A DNA stretch of 64,000 nucleotides from Nitratireductor thuwali (GCF_036621415.1 NZ_CP030941.1:372001-436000); one strand, 5' to 3'. Positions 8,497 through 17,001 are shown, counted from the first letter of the stretch. The notes: generated by a model not told the origin, from the letters alone. Numbers and translations are program-made.

Positions 8497-9761
8497 CACC
8501 AGGCGGAGCCGCGCAGGCGCTTCAGCTTGGCCTCAAGCTTGCGCAGGTTCTCTTCGGCCGTGCCGTCGCCCGATAGCGTGTCGTGCACCGCAGTCCAAAA
8601 CTCCGAGGATACCTCATTGTATTTGCGCTTGGTCGCAGCCGAGGGGCGCGGCAGGGCGTTGTCCACCACCGGCTTCCAAAGCGGGATGAACTCCTGCTTC
8701 TCGGCCACGTCCGGATCGTCATAGACAGCGGTCAGCGTCGGCGGGCGCGAGGTCTCGATGGCGCGCTCCTTCTGGTTCTCGTAATTGTTGAGGAAGCGCA
8801 CCAATTCGATCGCCTCCTCCTGGTGCTTGGAATATTTGGCCACCCCCAGGTGCCAGCCGCCCAGCGTGGCGGCGGATCTCTCGCCTTCGGCCCCCACCGG
8901 CAGCGTGGTGACGGCGAACTTGCCCTTCACCGGCGAATCCTCGCCCGCCGCCAGCGCATAGGCATAGTTCCAGTTGCGCATGAAGACGGCATTGCCGGAC
9001 TGGAAGACGCCACGCGAATCCTCCTCCTGGTAGTTGAGCACGCCTTCGGGCGCGATGGTGCCCACCCAGGAGGCCGCGAGATCAAGCGCCTCTGCCGCCT
9101 TCTCGTTGTTGATGCCGATGGAACCGTCGGTCTCCACGATGCGGCCGCCGCCGAAGCTGGCGATCCACTCCTGCGCGTTGCAGGTGAGCCCCTCATAGGG
9201 CGCGCCCTGGAAGACGAAGCCCCACATGGCCTCGTTGCCTTCCGCGCGCTCGGCTTCCATAATGCGCTTTGCCGTCTCCGTCATGTCCTGCCAGGTCGTC
9301 GGCACCGGCTCGCCGTATTTCTCCAGAAGGTCCTTGCGGTAATAGAGCGCCGGCGCGCCGAGGAACATGGGCAGCGCCACCAGCTTGCCGTCGACGGTCT
9401 GCGATTCCACCGCCGCCGGCACGAAGTCGCCGATGATGTCCTTTGTGTGCTCCGTCAGGTCGACGAAGTGCTCGGCGATCTGCGGCGCGCCGATGACGTC
9501 AATGCGGTAGACATCGATGTCGCTGCTCTGCGCGGCAAGCCAAAGCTTGTACTGGCCGAACTGGTCGGTGGTCGATTCCGGCATGGAGACGATGTTGACG
9601 GTGTGGCCCGTCTTCTCCTCGAACCGGTCGAGTTCCTTGCGCAGGACCTCGTTGTCCTTGCCGATCGCCCCATGGACGATGTTGAGCTCCACCGCCTGTG
9701 CCGACAGCGCGAGCATGGATGACCCGGCAAGGGCCATCAACAGCGTGCGTAACGAATTCAT
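8496..9761 (-). CDS. carbohydrate ABC importer substrate-binding protein
   Basis: Periplasmic binding protein of 421 residues from extracellular solute-binding family 1. A Sec signal peptide (MNSLRTLLMALAGSSMLALS, cleavage near AQA) precedes VELNIVHG. The start follows a GGGAGAG ribosome site, and longer upstream frames lack a signal sequence. Typical lobes include FVDLTEHTKDIIGDFVPAAV and a ligand-cleft region rich in Trp and Tyr. The protein determines transporter specificity. Given the cytosolic sulfatase, a sulfated amino sugar or small oligosaccharide is a reasonable but unproven ligand. Confidence 0.9.
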   Translation of the reverse strand: MNSLRTLLMALAGSSMLALSAQAVELNIVHGAIGKDNEVLRKELDRFEEKTGHTVNIVSMPESTTDQFGQYKLWLAAQSSDIDVYRIDVIGAPQIAEHFVDLTEHTKDIIGDFVPAAVESQTVDGKLVALPMFLGAPALYYRKDLLEKYGEPVPTTWQDMTETAKRIMEAERAEGNEAMWGFVFQGAPYEGLTCNAQEWIASFGGGRIVETDGSIGINNEKAAEALDLAASWVGTIAPEGVLNYQEEDSRGVFQSGNAVFMRNWNYAYALAAGEDSPVKGKFAVTTLPVGAEGERSAATLGGWHLGVAKYSKHQEEAIELVRFLNNYENQKERAIETSRPPTLTAVYDDPDVAEKQEFIPLWKPVVDNALPRPSAATKRKYNEVSSEFWTAVHDTLSGDGTAEENLRKLEAKLKRLRGSAW

Positions 9762-9819
9762 GTGATCTCTCCCATTCAGTTCCAGCCTCTGTTCTTCTCC
9801 GTTCCCCCGGTTCTCTCCC

Positions 9820-11388
9820 TCATGCGGCGGCTTCCCGCCGGCAGAAGATGGGCGAGGCCCAGGCCATTTGCCCGCCCTGCTGGCGCAGACGGACATAGAG
9901 GTTTTCGCCGTGTTCGATACGGCCAAGCGCGACAACGCCGCCCCATTGCCATTCTTGCGGTCGGGGCAGGCTGTGGAAGCGGTAGGCGGGGCTGTCGATG
10001 GGGCCGAGATTGCCGCTCACGGCCCCTTCGAAAAGGCGGCGCGCGGGAAGCATGACCGGCTTGCCGCACAACTCGGCGCGAACGGTGCTCGCCTCATCGA
10101 GCCTGAGACGCAGTGCGAGTCCCTGGGTAGCGGCGGTGACGTTGTTGGGGTTGGCGTCGGCGGTGACGGCGAAGCGAACGGTCTTTCCGTCGAAAGAAAG
10201 TTCAGGCAGCGGATGGCCGGCCTCCTCGCCCTCCAGCGGCGAGACGATCTCGGCCCCGCGAAAGCGCGGCTCGACCGCCAGGATCTCGCCACCCTGGAGG
10301 CTCAATTCCCCTTCCCATAGATGCGACCTGCCGCGCGCACCCCAGCCGAGTTCAACGTATAGAACAGTCTCCAGCCAGCCATCCGCCCGAACGGCAACCG
10401 GCGCGGGCGAAAGCTGCGGCGTGATGCGCTGGAAAAGGGCACTGTTGCGAATGACGTCGATGCAATCGATGAAGCCGCCCGCCACCGCCTCGATCGACAG
10501 CACCGCATGCTCCTGTGGTGCAAGCACACCGCCCTGAACCGTATCGCCGACGGCGGTGAGCAGGTGAACATTGTCGCCGGTCAGCGCATTGGTGCGCCGT
10601 GACTGCATGGCCTGCCAGATGTCCTCGCGGCTGTTCGAGCGGGCGTAAAGGCCCATGCGCCCATGGCCGTAGGAGCCGGGATAACCGCTGTGGTGGTCGG
10701 TGTTGCCGACGACGCCGAAGACATGGCCGGCGGCAAGCCCCGCCCGCATGGTCGAGGCGCCGTCGACCGGTCCCATGGAATGCAGGTAGCTGCGCTCGCT
10801 CTCGGAAGTCTCGGCGCAGCCATGCATCGAGTTCATTTCCACAAAGGGCGAGAGAGCGGTATCGAAGGTCGCCCAGTTGATCCCGCGCGCGCCCTGGCGG
10901 TAGCCGATGTGGTGCGGAAAGGCGAAGGCGCGCCTGCCCATTGCCGCATGCAGTTTCCGGCGCAACTCGCCCGGGCTTTCGGCCAGCACGATGTCGGCCG
11001 CTTCCAGATCGGCATAGACCGTGGTGAGATCGCCATGGGCGCAGGAATGGATCTCATAGCCGGGAAAGACCGTGAACCGGCCTTCCTCATTGTAGCGCGC
11101 AAGCGTCGCGAAATGGCGCGGCCAGCTTTCTCTGAGCCGGGCGAAGCCTTTCACGTGGAAATCGACAATATGCGCGACTTCGGGCTCGTCCACAGGCATG
11201 TCGGGCCAGTCGGCGTGTCCGGTGACGGACACGAAGTCGAGTTGCAGGCGCGCACGTGCCAACGCGTTGTCGAGGCTGCCATGGCCGTAGGAGAGCGCAC
11301 AATGGTTGTGGATGTCGCCGTAAAGCGGCCGCAGGCCGAGCGACGCCGCCAGCGGCGTGAGATGATCCGGCAGGCGCGGCGCACTCAT
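9820..11388 (-). CDS. PHP-domain metal-dependent hydrolase-like protein
   Basis: Protein of 522 residues. The N-terminal two thirds carry PHP-type metal-binding motifs: GDIHNHCALSYGHG near residue 24, TGHADW, PGYEIH, FPHHIGY and GNTDHHSG. The last third looks like a beta-rich accessory region without a family I can name. No signal peptide is present. PHP enzymes hydrolyse phosphoesters, and the broader DUF3604-like group occurs in sugar and sulfatase loci. It overlaps the oxidoreductase gene upstream by four bases, so it belongs to this operon. The reaction is unknown. Confidence 0.75.
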   Translation of the reverse strand: MSAPRLPDHLTPLAASLGLRPLYGDIHNHCALSYGHGSLDNALARARLQLDFVSVTGHADWPDMPVDEPEVAHIVDFHVKGFARLRESWPRHFATLARYNEEGRFTVFPGYEIHSCAHGDLTTVYADLEAADIVLAESPGELRRKLHAAMGRRAFAFPHHIGYRQGARGINWATFDTALSPFVEMNSMHGCAETSESERSYLHSMGPVDGASTMRAGLAAGHVFGVVGNTDHHSGYPGSYGHGRMGLYARSNSREDIWQAMQSRRTNALTGDNVHLLTAVGDTVQGGVLAPQEHAVLSIEAVAGGFIDCIDVIRNSALFQRITPQLSPAPVAVRADGWLETVLYVELGWGARGRSHLWEGELSLQGGEILAVEPRFRGAEIVSPLEGEEAGHPLPELSFDGKTVRFAVTADANPNNVTAATQGLALRLRLDEASTVRAELCGKPVMLPARRLFEGAVSGNLGPIDSPAYRFHSLPRPQEWQWGGVVALGRIEHGENLYVRLRQQGGQMAWASPIFCRREAAA

Positions 11389-12647
11389 TCCCCCACCTCC
11401 AGCCCATGCGGATCGACCGGCGCACCGCCCTCGCGCAGGGATTTCTGCGCGGCCAGCACCATGCGCAGGGATTCGATCCCCTCGGCCACACCCACCGGCG
11501 GCCTCTCGCCGTCGTGAAAGCGGCGGATGGTGCGCACCAGCTCAAGATCGGCGCCGAAATGGGTCGAAGAGCGGTCGGGATCCCGGAAGGAGACGGTTTC
11601 GTGCTTGCGGCCGTAGTCGGACACGAGGTCGATAGCGCCGGAATGCCGCTCCATGCGCAGCCGCCCGCTGGAGCCGACCACCTCCAGCGTCTCCTGGTCC
11701 TCCGCCCACGGTCCGAAGATGGTGAAGAACAGGCAGGCGGAGATGCCGTTCTCATAGCGCACGGTGACGATGGCATGGTCGTCGATGTCGGATCCGGGCA
11801 GATAGACGCAGTTGTCGTTGCGGTCTTCCACACGCGCGGCGCGCGTCCAGCTCGGGTTGGCGGCGCCCCCAACGCCCTCGAATTGGTCGACAAGCGTCTG
11901 GTGACGGCGGTAAGGACAGGCGCGATCGCATTCGCTGCATCGTGCCGGCGCGTCCGGATCCGGCGCGAAAATGCCGCTGCGGCCGCCGATGGCCGATACC
12001 GACGCCACGCGGCTTTGCGCGATCCAGTTCAGCACGTCGAAATGGTGCGAGCACTTGTCGTTGAGCGCCCCACCCGAGCGCGCGCTGTCGCGATGCCAGA
12101 GCTGGAGGTAGCGCGTGTAGGGAATGACCGAGCGCAGAAGCAGCATGTGCGGATCGCCGATCGTACCGTTGCGTGCAAGTCGGACCGATTCGATCCATGG
12201 CCGCTCATAGCGGCGGGTGAAACCCATCATCACCGGCTTGCCGCCGGCTTCCTCCGCCCTGCCGATGGCCAGGGCGTCGTCAAGCGTCACCGAGATCGGC
12301 TTGTCGAGATACACGCGCTTGCCGGCGGCGATCGCCTTTTCCACGGGCCCGCGATGGGCGTTGGTGTGGGTGGTGACGATGACGAGATCGACCGAACCGG
12401 CGCTTGCCGCCTCGTCCAGTTCGTCGAAAACCGCAACCTCATGGGCAATGCCAAGGCGCGCGTAGATTCCGTTGAGATGATCTGCCGCGAAGCGAGCCCG
12501 ATCCGTCAGCAGGTCATGAACGCCAACAATGCGCAAGCCGGTCTCGGCCGCCAGCTCCGCCATGCGCGTGCCGACAAAGTAGACGCCGCGCTCACCCGCG
12601 CCGATGATGGAAACACCCACTGTTGCCTGCGGGCCACCGAAATCCAT
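11385..12647 (-). CDS. Gfo/Idh/MocA family NAD(P)-dependent oxidoreductase
   Basis: Protein of 420 residues with an N-terminal Rossmann fold (VSIIGAGERGVYFVGTRMAEL) and the Gfo/Idh catalytic region including YLDKPISVTLDDA. A cysteine cluster, CSECDRACPY near residue 245, is a feature of one subfamily of these enzymes and may bind a metal. ATG 12647 is preceded by a GGGGAGGG ribosome site; an upstream in-frame start would add 19 residues without domain support. It is likely to oxidise or epimerise a sugar of this pathway. Confidence 0.85.
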   Translation of the reverse strand: MDFGGPQATVGVSIIGAGERGVYFVGTRMAELAAETGLRIVGVHDLLTDRARFAADHLNGIYARLGIAHEVAVFDELDEAASAGSVDLVIVTTHTNAHRGPVEKAIAAGKRVYLDKPISVTLDDALAIGRAEEAGGKPVMMGFTRRYERPWIESVRLARNGTIGDPHMLLLRSVIPYTRYLQLWHRDSARSGGALNDKCSHHFDVLNWIAQSRVASVSAIGGRSGIFAPDPDAPARCSECDRACPYRRHQTLVDQFEGVGGAANPSWTRAARVEDRNDNCVYLPGSDIDDHAIVTVRYENGISACLFFTIFGPWAEDQETLEVVGSSGRLRMERHSGAIDLVSDYGRKHETVSFRDPDRSSTHFGADLELVRTIRRFHDGERPPVGVAEGIESLRMVLAAQKSLREGGAPVDPHGLEVGE

Positions 12648-12708
12648 GACACACCGCCCTCCCCTGAAGACAAGGAGGCTAAGTGAGTATAATCCGTGAT
12701 ACAACCAC

Positions 12709-12722
12709 GATTGAACTCAATC
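12709..12722. promoter_or_regulatory. palindromic GATTGAACTCAATC, candidate operator
   Basis: The 14-mer at 12709-12722 has perfect 6-base arms around a 2-base centre and overlaps the stop codon of the regulator gene, about 60 bases upstream of the oxidoreductase start. The core ATTGAACTCA recurs at 13820-13829 in front of the regulator gene. A shared sequence at both control points suggests an operator for the GntR/LacI hybrid regulator. No binding data can be read from sequence. Confidence 0.4.
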
Positions 12723-13799
12723 ACCGGGAGGAAGAATACTCCCGTGGGACGCATGGGAGATATGGAAGTAGTGGCTTTCCGGCGGTCGCTCGCGCATGGC
12801 GATGCGGTCGCTCAAAATGGTCTCGAAGACCGCAAACTTCTCGTGATTGCTGTTGCCGACCACGTCGAACCGCTTGAGGTGCTCGGAAGGAAAATCGATT
12901 GTCCCGAGCAGCACGACGCTCAGATCATCTATCACACCCAGCTCGCTCAGCGCACGCTCCAGCATGAAGCCCTCGGTTACGCCCCACACCACGAGCGCCG
13001 TAAAGGGAAGGTTTCCGTCCTCATCGAGGTGTCGGGCAAGTGCGTCGCGTATGTCGGCGATCTGATAGCTTCCCGGAAGCTTGTCGAGTTCAATGAGCCA
13101 GCGGCCGCCGGACGCGCCGTGGGATTCGCAAAGGACGAGATATTCGCGCCGGGCCATGGCGATCTGCCTTGCGCGGTGGGCCGAGGTAAGGAAAGCGATA
13201 CGGTCGTGCCCCTTGTCGTTGAGGGTGCGATAGGCCATGGCGAGCGCCTCTCGCCAGTTGGTGCCGATGGAATCGGCGTCGATCCCGGTGGCCGAGACGC
13301 CATCGATGACGACGCTCTCGACATGCTTGCGCAGGGCCGCCAGAAATTCGATGGACAGCACCTCGAAATGGATCTGCAGGAGACAGGTCTTGAAGCGCCC
13401 CATCTTGCTGAGCACCGACAGCGCCTGCTCCTCCGTCGAGTAACCGATCTGCAGGATGCTGATCCCCTTGCGCTTGAGGCGCACCTCCACCTCCTGCAGG
13501 AGATTGCGCGCCAGGCGGCTATCCGAAATCCGGTAGAGCACGAGAAGATCGCCTTCCCACGATTGGGAGTCCGATTCCGCTTCCGGGTCGCAGACGACGA
13601 TGCCGGCGCCGGGCCTCGCCTTGAGACGACCGGCGGCAAGATGGGGCTTCAGGGCGCGCTCCACCATGCGTTGGGCTGTCGAGAAACGGCGCATCATTTC
13701 GCGCACAGTCGGAAGGTGCTCACCCGGCTCTGCTTGGCTGATCCGCTCGTCAAGCCACCTGGTGAGCGTGTCGAGCCGCTCTCGCGTGTCATTGCGCAT
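12717..13799 (-). CDS. GntR-type helix-turn-helix regulator fused to a LacI-like sugar-binding domain
   Basis: Transcription factor of 360 residues. Residues 1-70 form a winged helix of GntR type (LPTVREMMRRFSTAQRMVERALKPHLAAGRL). After a short linker, the rest resembles a periplasmic-binding-protein/LacI effector domain (VVIDGVSATGIDADSIGTNWREA; DRIAFLTSAHRARQ). This architecture usually senses a sugar directly. It heads the minus-strand sulfatase/transporter cluster, 69 bases from the next gene, and probably controls it. Similar sequence blocks at 12710-12721 and 13820-13831 could be its operators. Confidence 0.82.
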   Translation of the reverse strand: MRNDTRERLDTLTRWLDERISQAEPGEHLPTVREMMRRFSTAQRMVERALKPHLAAGRLKARPGAGIVVCDPEAESDSQSWEGDLLVLYRISDSRLARNLLQEVEVRLKRKGISILQIGYSTEEQALSVLSKMGRFKTCLLQIHFEVLSIEFLAALRKHVESVVIDGVSATGIDADSIGTNWREALAMAYRTLNDKGHDRIAFLTSAHRARQIAMARREYLVLCESHGASGGRWLIELDKLPGSYQIADIRDALARHLDEDGNLPFTALVVWGVTEGFMLERALSELGVIDDLSVVLLGTIDFPSEHLKRFDVVGNSNHEKFAVFETILSDRIAMRERPPESHYFHISHASHGSILPPGD

Positions 13800-13801
13800 A
13801 G

Positions 13802-13831
13802 AGGGTCTATTAAACCCTAATTGAACTCATT
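13802..13831. promoter_or_regulatory. control region of the sulfatase-locus regulator
   Basis: Directly upstream of the regulator start lies an imperfect palindrome, AGGGTCTATTAAACCCT (13802-13818), followed by ATTGAACTCATT (13820-13831), which shares ten bases with the palindrome at 12710-12721. Their position over the likely promoter suits autoregulation. The rest of 13832-14098 (about 270 bases) shows no convincing gene or strong signal. Confidence 0.4.
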
Positions 13832-14098
13832 GCCAGTGCCATCCCCCCACATATCCGGAACGCAAGCCGTTCAATATCCTCGAAAGGCGGGAGCACGTTT
13901 TTCGTGAACGGTGAAAACGCCTTTGTGGAATCCAACCGATTGCCGCAGCCGTGAATAGGCCGCTTACAGCTCGGCGCGCCTCATTCACCTGGCGAATCTC
14001 AGCGTTATCTTTTAACCTCCCCCTGCGGCCGTATTCCCGGGCGCCATGCAGCCACCCAGACGGTCCGCGCGGCAGCGTCTTGAAGAGGCTCGAGCTGT

Positions 14099-14395
14099 TC
14101 AGACGCAAAGGGAGCGGAGCGCCTCCGGCTTGACGAGTTCCACGGTGCGCACGCCTTGCAGGCGGATGTAGCCCTTCTCGCGGAACTTTGAGAAAACGCG
14201 AGAGACGGTCTCGATCGTCAGGCCGAGATAATCGCCGATATCGGTCCTCGACATGACGAGCTCGACCTGCGGCAGGCAGTCCTGGCGCTCGAACATGTCG
14301 AGCAGGAAGGCGGCGACGCGTTCGGCGGCGTTCTGGCGCCCGGTCACCAGCAGATGCTCCTGCGCGCGGATCAACAGGAACCGGCAGCTCAGCCT
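14099..14395 (-). pseudogene. truncated Crp/Fnr (FixK-like) regulator: DNA-binding half only
   Basis: The open frame after TGA 14398-14396 encodes the end of the dimerisation helix (RAQEHLLVTGRQNAAERVAAFLLDM) and a complete winged helix containing SRTDIGDYLGLTIETVSRVF, the hallmark recognition helix of FNR/FixK proteins. The cyclic-nucleotide-type sensory domain of about 120 residues that should precede it is absent in every minus frame upstream. The only starts are weak (TTG 14374). It is best read as a gene remnant, although a short DNA-binding peptide could still be made. Confidence 0.65.
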
Positions 14396-14701
14396 TCAAC
14401 TGTTTTTCAGTCGAGCATAGCTGGCCCATCTGAGCGCTTCTCGACTGAAATCAACTCAGTTGCGCCATGAACCTGTTGAACCGGAGCGAAAAGCAACGAC
14501 CCCTTGGCAGAATGCGCTGAAGCGCCATAGCTCCTCATGAATCGGAATGCTCAGTCCACGCCGATCTCAATGGCAAGGATTCTGGATCCGGTCATCGGCA
14601 AGATGCCGCCAGCCGATTCCCCGCCGATGCCCCTTGCCGTTTCGGAACTCTCCCGGCGCTTGCCGAGTTTGCTCACAGACAGAGATGAGGAGAGAAATCC
14701 C
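14396..14701. other. gene-free stretch with inverted repeat and a candidate EcfG promoter
   Basis: About 300 bases between the regulator remnant and the YbhB gene. Perfect 10-bp inverted repeats TTCAGTCGAG (14406-14415) and CTCGACTGAA (14440-14449) lie at the broken end of the remnant and may mark the deletion or an old insertion. Nearer the YbhB gene is a GGAAC-type promoter, described separately. Short frames here have no recognisable content. Confidence 0.4.
14644..14669 (+). promoter_or_regulatory. candidate EcfG-type promoter for the YbhB gene
   Basis: GGAAC (14644-14648), a 17-base spacer and AGTT (14666-14669) resemble the alphaproteobacterial general-stress consensus GGAAC-N16/17-CGTT with one mismatch. 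Transcription would begin near 14677, 25 bases before the start codon, with GAGGAGAG in between. A second such element precedes the gene at 16746. Confidence 0.4.
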
Positions 14702-15169
14702 ATGGCGTTTGCTCTATCGAGCCCGGCCTTCGGCAATAGGGAGAGAATTCCTGATAAGTACACCCGCCAGGGCGAAAACATCTCGCCTCCGCTCGTCTGG
14801 GAGGACGCGCCGCCGGAGGCGAAGAGCTTCGTTCTGGTCGTGGAGGATCCCGATGCCCCTTCGGGCACCTTCCGCCACTGGGGCGTCTACGACATCGCCG
14901 CCGAGCGCGACCGCTTGCCGGAGGGTACGACGGCCGGTGCCAAGACAGAGAGCCTCGGCCACGGGGTGAACGATTTCGGCAATCCGCACTACGATGGGCC
15001 GCAGCCGCCCAAGGGTCACGGCGTCCATCACTATCATTTCCGCCTCTTCGCCCTCGATGTCGAGACGCTGCATTGCGACGGCAAGGCCAAGGTCGATGAC
15101 ATGCTCGAGCAGGCGAAGCCGCACATCATTGCCGAGGCGGAGCTCGTCGGCACCTACGAGAACAAGTAG
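14702..15169 (+). CDS. YbhB/YbcL family Raf-kinase-inhibitor-like (PEBP) protein
   Basis: Cytoplasmic protein of 155 residues with the phosphatidylethanolamine-binding fold. The ligand pocket motifs are DPDAPSGTFRHWGVYDI and GHGVHHYHFRLFALD, which match bacterial YbhB/YbcL. The molecular role of bacterial members is poorly defined. ATG 14702 was chosen because GAGGAGAG precedes it and the conserved AFALSSPAF start follows; an upstream in-frame ATG would add 55 unconserved residues. It opens a plus-strand group with a stress-type composition. Confidence 0.87.
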   Translation: MAFALSSPAFGNRERIPDKYTRQGENISPPLVWEDAPPEAKSFVLVVEDPDAPSGTFRHWGVYDIAAERDRLPEGTTAGAKTESLGHGVNDFGNPHYDGPQPPKGHGVHHYHFRLFALDVETLHCDGKAKVDDMLEQAKPHIIAEAELVGTYENK

Positions 15170-15173
15170 TCCG

Positions 15174-16652
15174 ATGCCGGCACTCACCGGAAAGCCCGGA
15201 AGCTGCTGGGTCGCGACTGCCGAAGCGACGGACTATCCGCCGCTCGAAGGCTCGATCCATGCCGAGACCGTGGTCGTCGGCGCCGGCATCGTCGGGCTCA
15301 CCGTCGCCCTGCGTCTCGCGGAGGCTGGGCGTTCGGTCATCGTTCTGGAAGGCTTGCGGGTCGGGCAACAGGTGACCGGGCGGTCGAGCGCCAAGATCAC
15401 CACGCAGCACCGGCTGATCTACCGCCGGCTGATCGACACCCTTGGAACCGAGCAGGCACGCGCCTATGCGGATGCCAACAAGGCGGGAGTGGACCGGATC
15501 GGGAGCTGGATCAGGGAGTACGATATCGCCTGCGACCTGGAGCGGAAGCCCGCCTACACCTATACGCAGGATCCCGGCTTGAAGTCCGCCATCGAGGCGG
15601 AGGCCGAGGCCGCCCGCACCCTGGGCCTTTCCGCCGAGGTCGTGGACCGGGCGCCGCTCCCCTTCGACAATGCGGGCGCGCTCGTCTTTCCCGACCAGGC
15701 GCAGTTCAACCCCGCCATGTACCTGACCGCGCTCGCCCGCGCAGTGGCGGATCGCGGCGGGCGCATCTTCGAAGAAAGCCGCGCGCGGTTCATCGGCGAA
15801 GCAAGCCGGTGGCGCGTCGTCACCGATGGCGGGACGGTGCATGCGGAGAATGTGGTGGTGGCCACCAACATGACCGTGAAAAGCCCGGTCGGCATGGCGA
15901 ACCGCACGCAGCCGCGCAGCCACACCGTGATGGCCTTCCGCATCGACGATTCGGCACCGATCGACGGCATGTTCATCACCGTGGAGGAGGAGCAGTCGCG
16001 CTCCCTGCGCACCGGGCGGGACGCGGAAGGCCCGCTGCTTCTTGCCCTCGGGCCGCGCTTCAACACGGGGCAGGAAGGCGACGTCGCCAGCCGTTTCGCG
16101 GAGCTCGAGGACTGGGCGCGCGGGAACCTGCCGGTGGGCGAGACGGTCTGGCGCTGGTGCAACGAGGACTACGACACCGCCGACCGGGTGCCCTATGCCG
16201 GCGAACCGGACCCGGAGAAGGCACCTGGCTTCCACATCGCCACCGGTTTCAACGCCTGGGGCATCAGCAACGGCGCCGCCGTCGGTATGATGATCGCTGA
16301 CGCGATCATGGAGCGCCCGACGCCCTGGAAGGCGCTCTACGATCCCACGCGGCCCTACCCCGAGGATTTCCACAAGAGCGGCGAAAGCCAGTCGGTGGTG
16401 GAGAGCGTGGACGACATCGCCCCCGGCCATGGCGGCGTGCTCGTGAAAGACAAGAAGCACATCGCCGCCTGGCGGGACGAAGCGGGCAAGTTGCACACCA
16501 TGTCCGCCCACTGCACGCACAAGGGCTGCCCCCTCACCTGGAACAATGCCGACCGGACATGGGATTGCCCCTGCCACGGCTCGATCTTCGCCGCCGACGG
16601 CACGGTGCTCCACGGCCCGGCGCGGGTCCCGCTGCCGCCGGAGCGCTTGTAG
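15174..16652 (+). CDS. FAD-dependent oxidoreductase with C-terminal Rieske [2Fe-2S] domain
   Basis: Protein of 492 residues. The N-terminal DAO-type FAD domain has the dinucleotide fold VVVGAGIVGLT (Gly36-Gly41) and the downstream FAD-binding HIATGFNAWGISNG. A Rieske domain occupies about residues 400-492 with ligands Cys447/His449 (CTH) and Cys465/His468 (CPCH). This arrangement is common in stress-linked, uncharacterised oxidoreductases. No signal peptide. Four bases separate it from the YbhB gene, so they are probably co-transcribed. Substrate unknown. Confidence 0.87.
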   Translation: MPALTGKPGSCWVATAEATDYPPLEGSIHAETVVVGAGIVGLTVALRLAEAGRSVIVLEGLRVGQQVTGRSSAKITTQHRLIYRRLIDTLGTEQARAYADANKAGVDRIGSWIREYDIACDLERKPAYTYTQDPGLKSAIEAEAEAARTLGLSAEVVDRAPLPFDNAGALVFPDQAQFNPAMYLTALARAVADRGGRIFEESRARFIGEASRWRVVTDGGTVHAENVVVATNMTVKSPVGMANRTQPRSHTVMAFRIDDSAPIDGMFITVEEEQSRSLRTGRDAEGPLLLALGPRFNTGQEGDVASRFAELEDWARGNLPVGETVWRWCNEDYDTADRVPYAGEPDPEKAPGFHIATGFNAWGISNGAAVGMMIADAIMERPTPWKALYDPTRPYPEDFHKSGESQSVVESVDDIAPGHGGVLVKDKKHIAAWRDEAGKLHTMSAHCTHKGCPLTWNNADRTWDCPCHGSIFAADGTVLHGPARVPLPPERL

Positions 16653-16681
16653 CGCCCCGCGCAGCCGGGCCGAGCCTTTAT

Positions 16682-16706
16682 GGAACAAGGCGCGACCGCA
16701 GGGGTT
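16682..16706 (+). promoter_or_regulatory. candidate EcfG-type promoter
   Basis: GGAAC (16682-16686), a 16-base spacer and GGTT (16703-16706) match GGAAC-N16-CGTT except for one base. It lies 40 bases upstream of the small membrane protein start. With the element at 14644 it suggests the stress group is read by the general-stress sigma factor. Confidence 0.5.
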
Positions 16707-16745
16707 GGTGCGTAGGAAGGGTTTCCGACGTACCAAGGGCGATCC

Positions 16746-16961
16746 ATGGAAGCGTTCTGGTTCTGGCTGCTGTTCGTTTTGATCGTACTCGCGGTGCTTG
16801 CCTGGCCGGACTGGGTCTATACGCGCGAGCGGTGGGTCTACTCGCGCGGCGGCAGGTGGCCCTACGTGCCGACCGCCACGGCGGTGCTCGTCGCCTTTTT
16901 GATCCTGCTGCTGTTCTGGTTCGGCATCATCGCCATTTCCTGGCCATGGTACGCCGCGTGA
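16746..16961 (+). CDS. small two-helix membrane protein of unknown function
   Basis: A 71-residue protein with two hydrophobic helices, about residues 4-19 and 45-68, separated by a basic, Trp/Tyr-rich loop (YTRERWVYSRGGRWPY). It should be an inner-membrane protein with a short cytoplasmic or periplasmic loop. A GGAAC-type promoter lies upstream. It sits within the stress-type group but I cannot place it in a characterised family. Confidence 0.65.
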   Translation: MEAFWFWLLFVLIVLAVLAWPDWVYTRERWVYSRGGRWPYVPTATAVLVAFLILLLFWFGIIAISWPWYAA

Positions 16962-17001
16962 CCTGGGAGATCGCGGAACCGACAACACGAGGGAGCGAGC
17001 G

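Noticed and set aside
11940..11980. Ferredoxin-like CxxCxxxCP cysteine cluster in the Gfo/Idh protein as a novel redox fusion
   Set aside because: A cysteine-rich insert of this type occurs in a known subgroup of Gfo/Idh/MocA proteins, so it is not treated as novel.
13827..14429. A 200-codon minus-strand frame covering the FixK remnant in another frame
   Set aside because: Its N-terminal few residues could be the lost part of the dimerisation helix after a frameshift, but most of it is Arg-rich out-of-frame translation of the HTH region.
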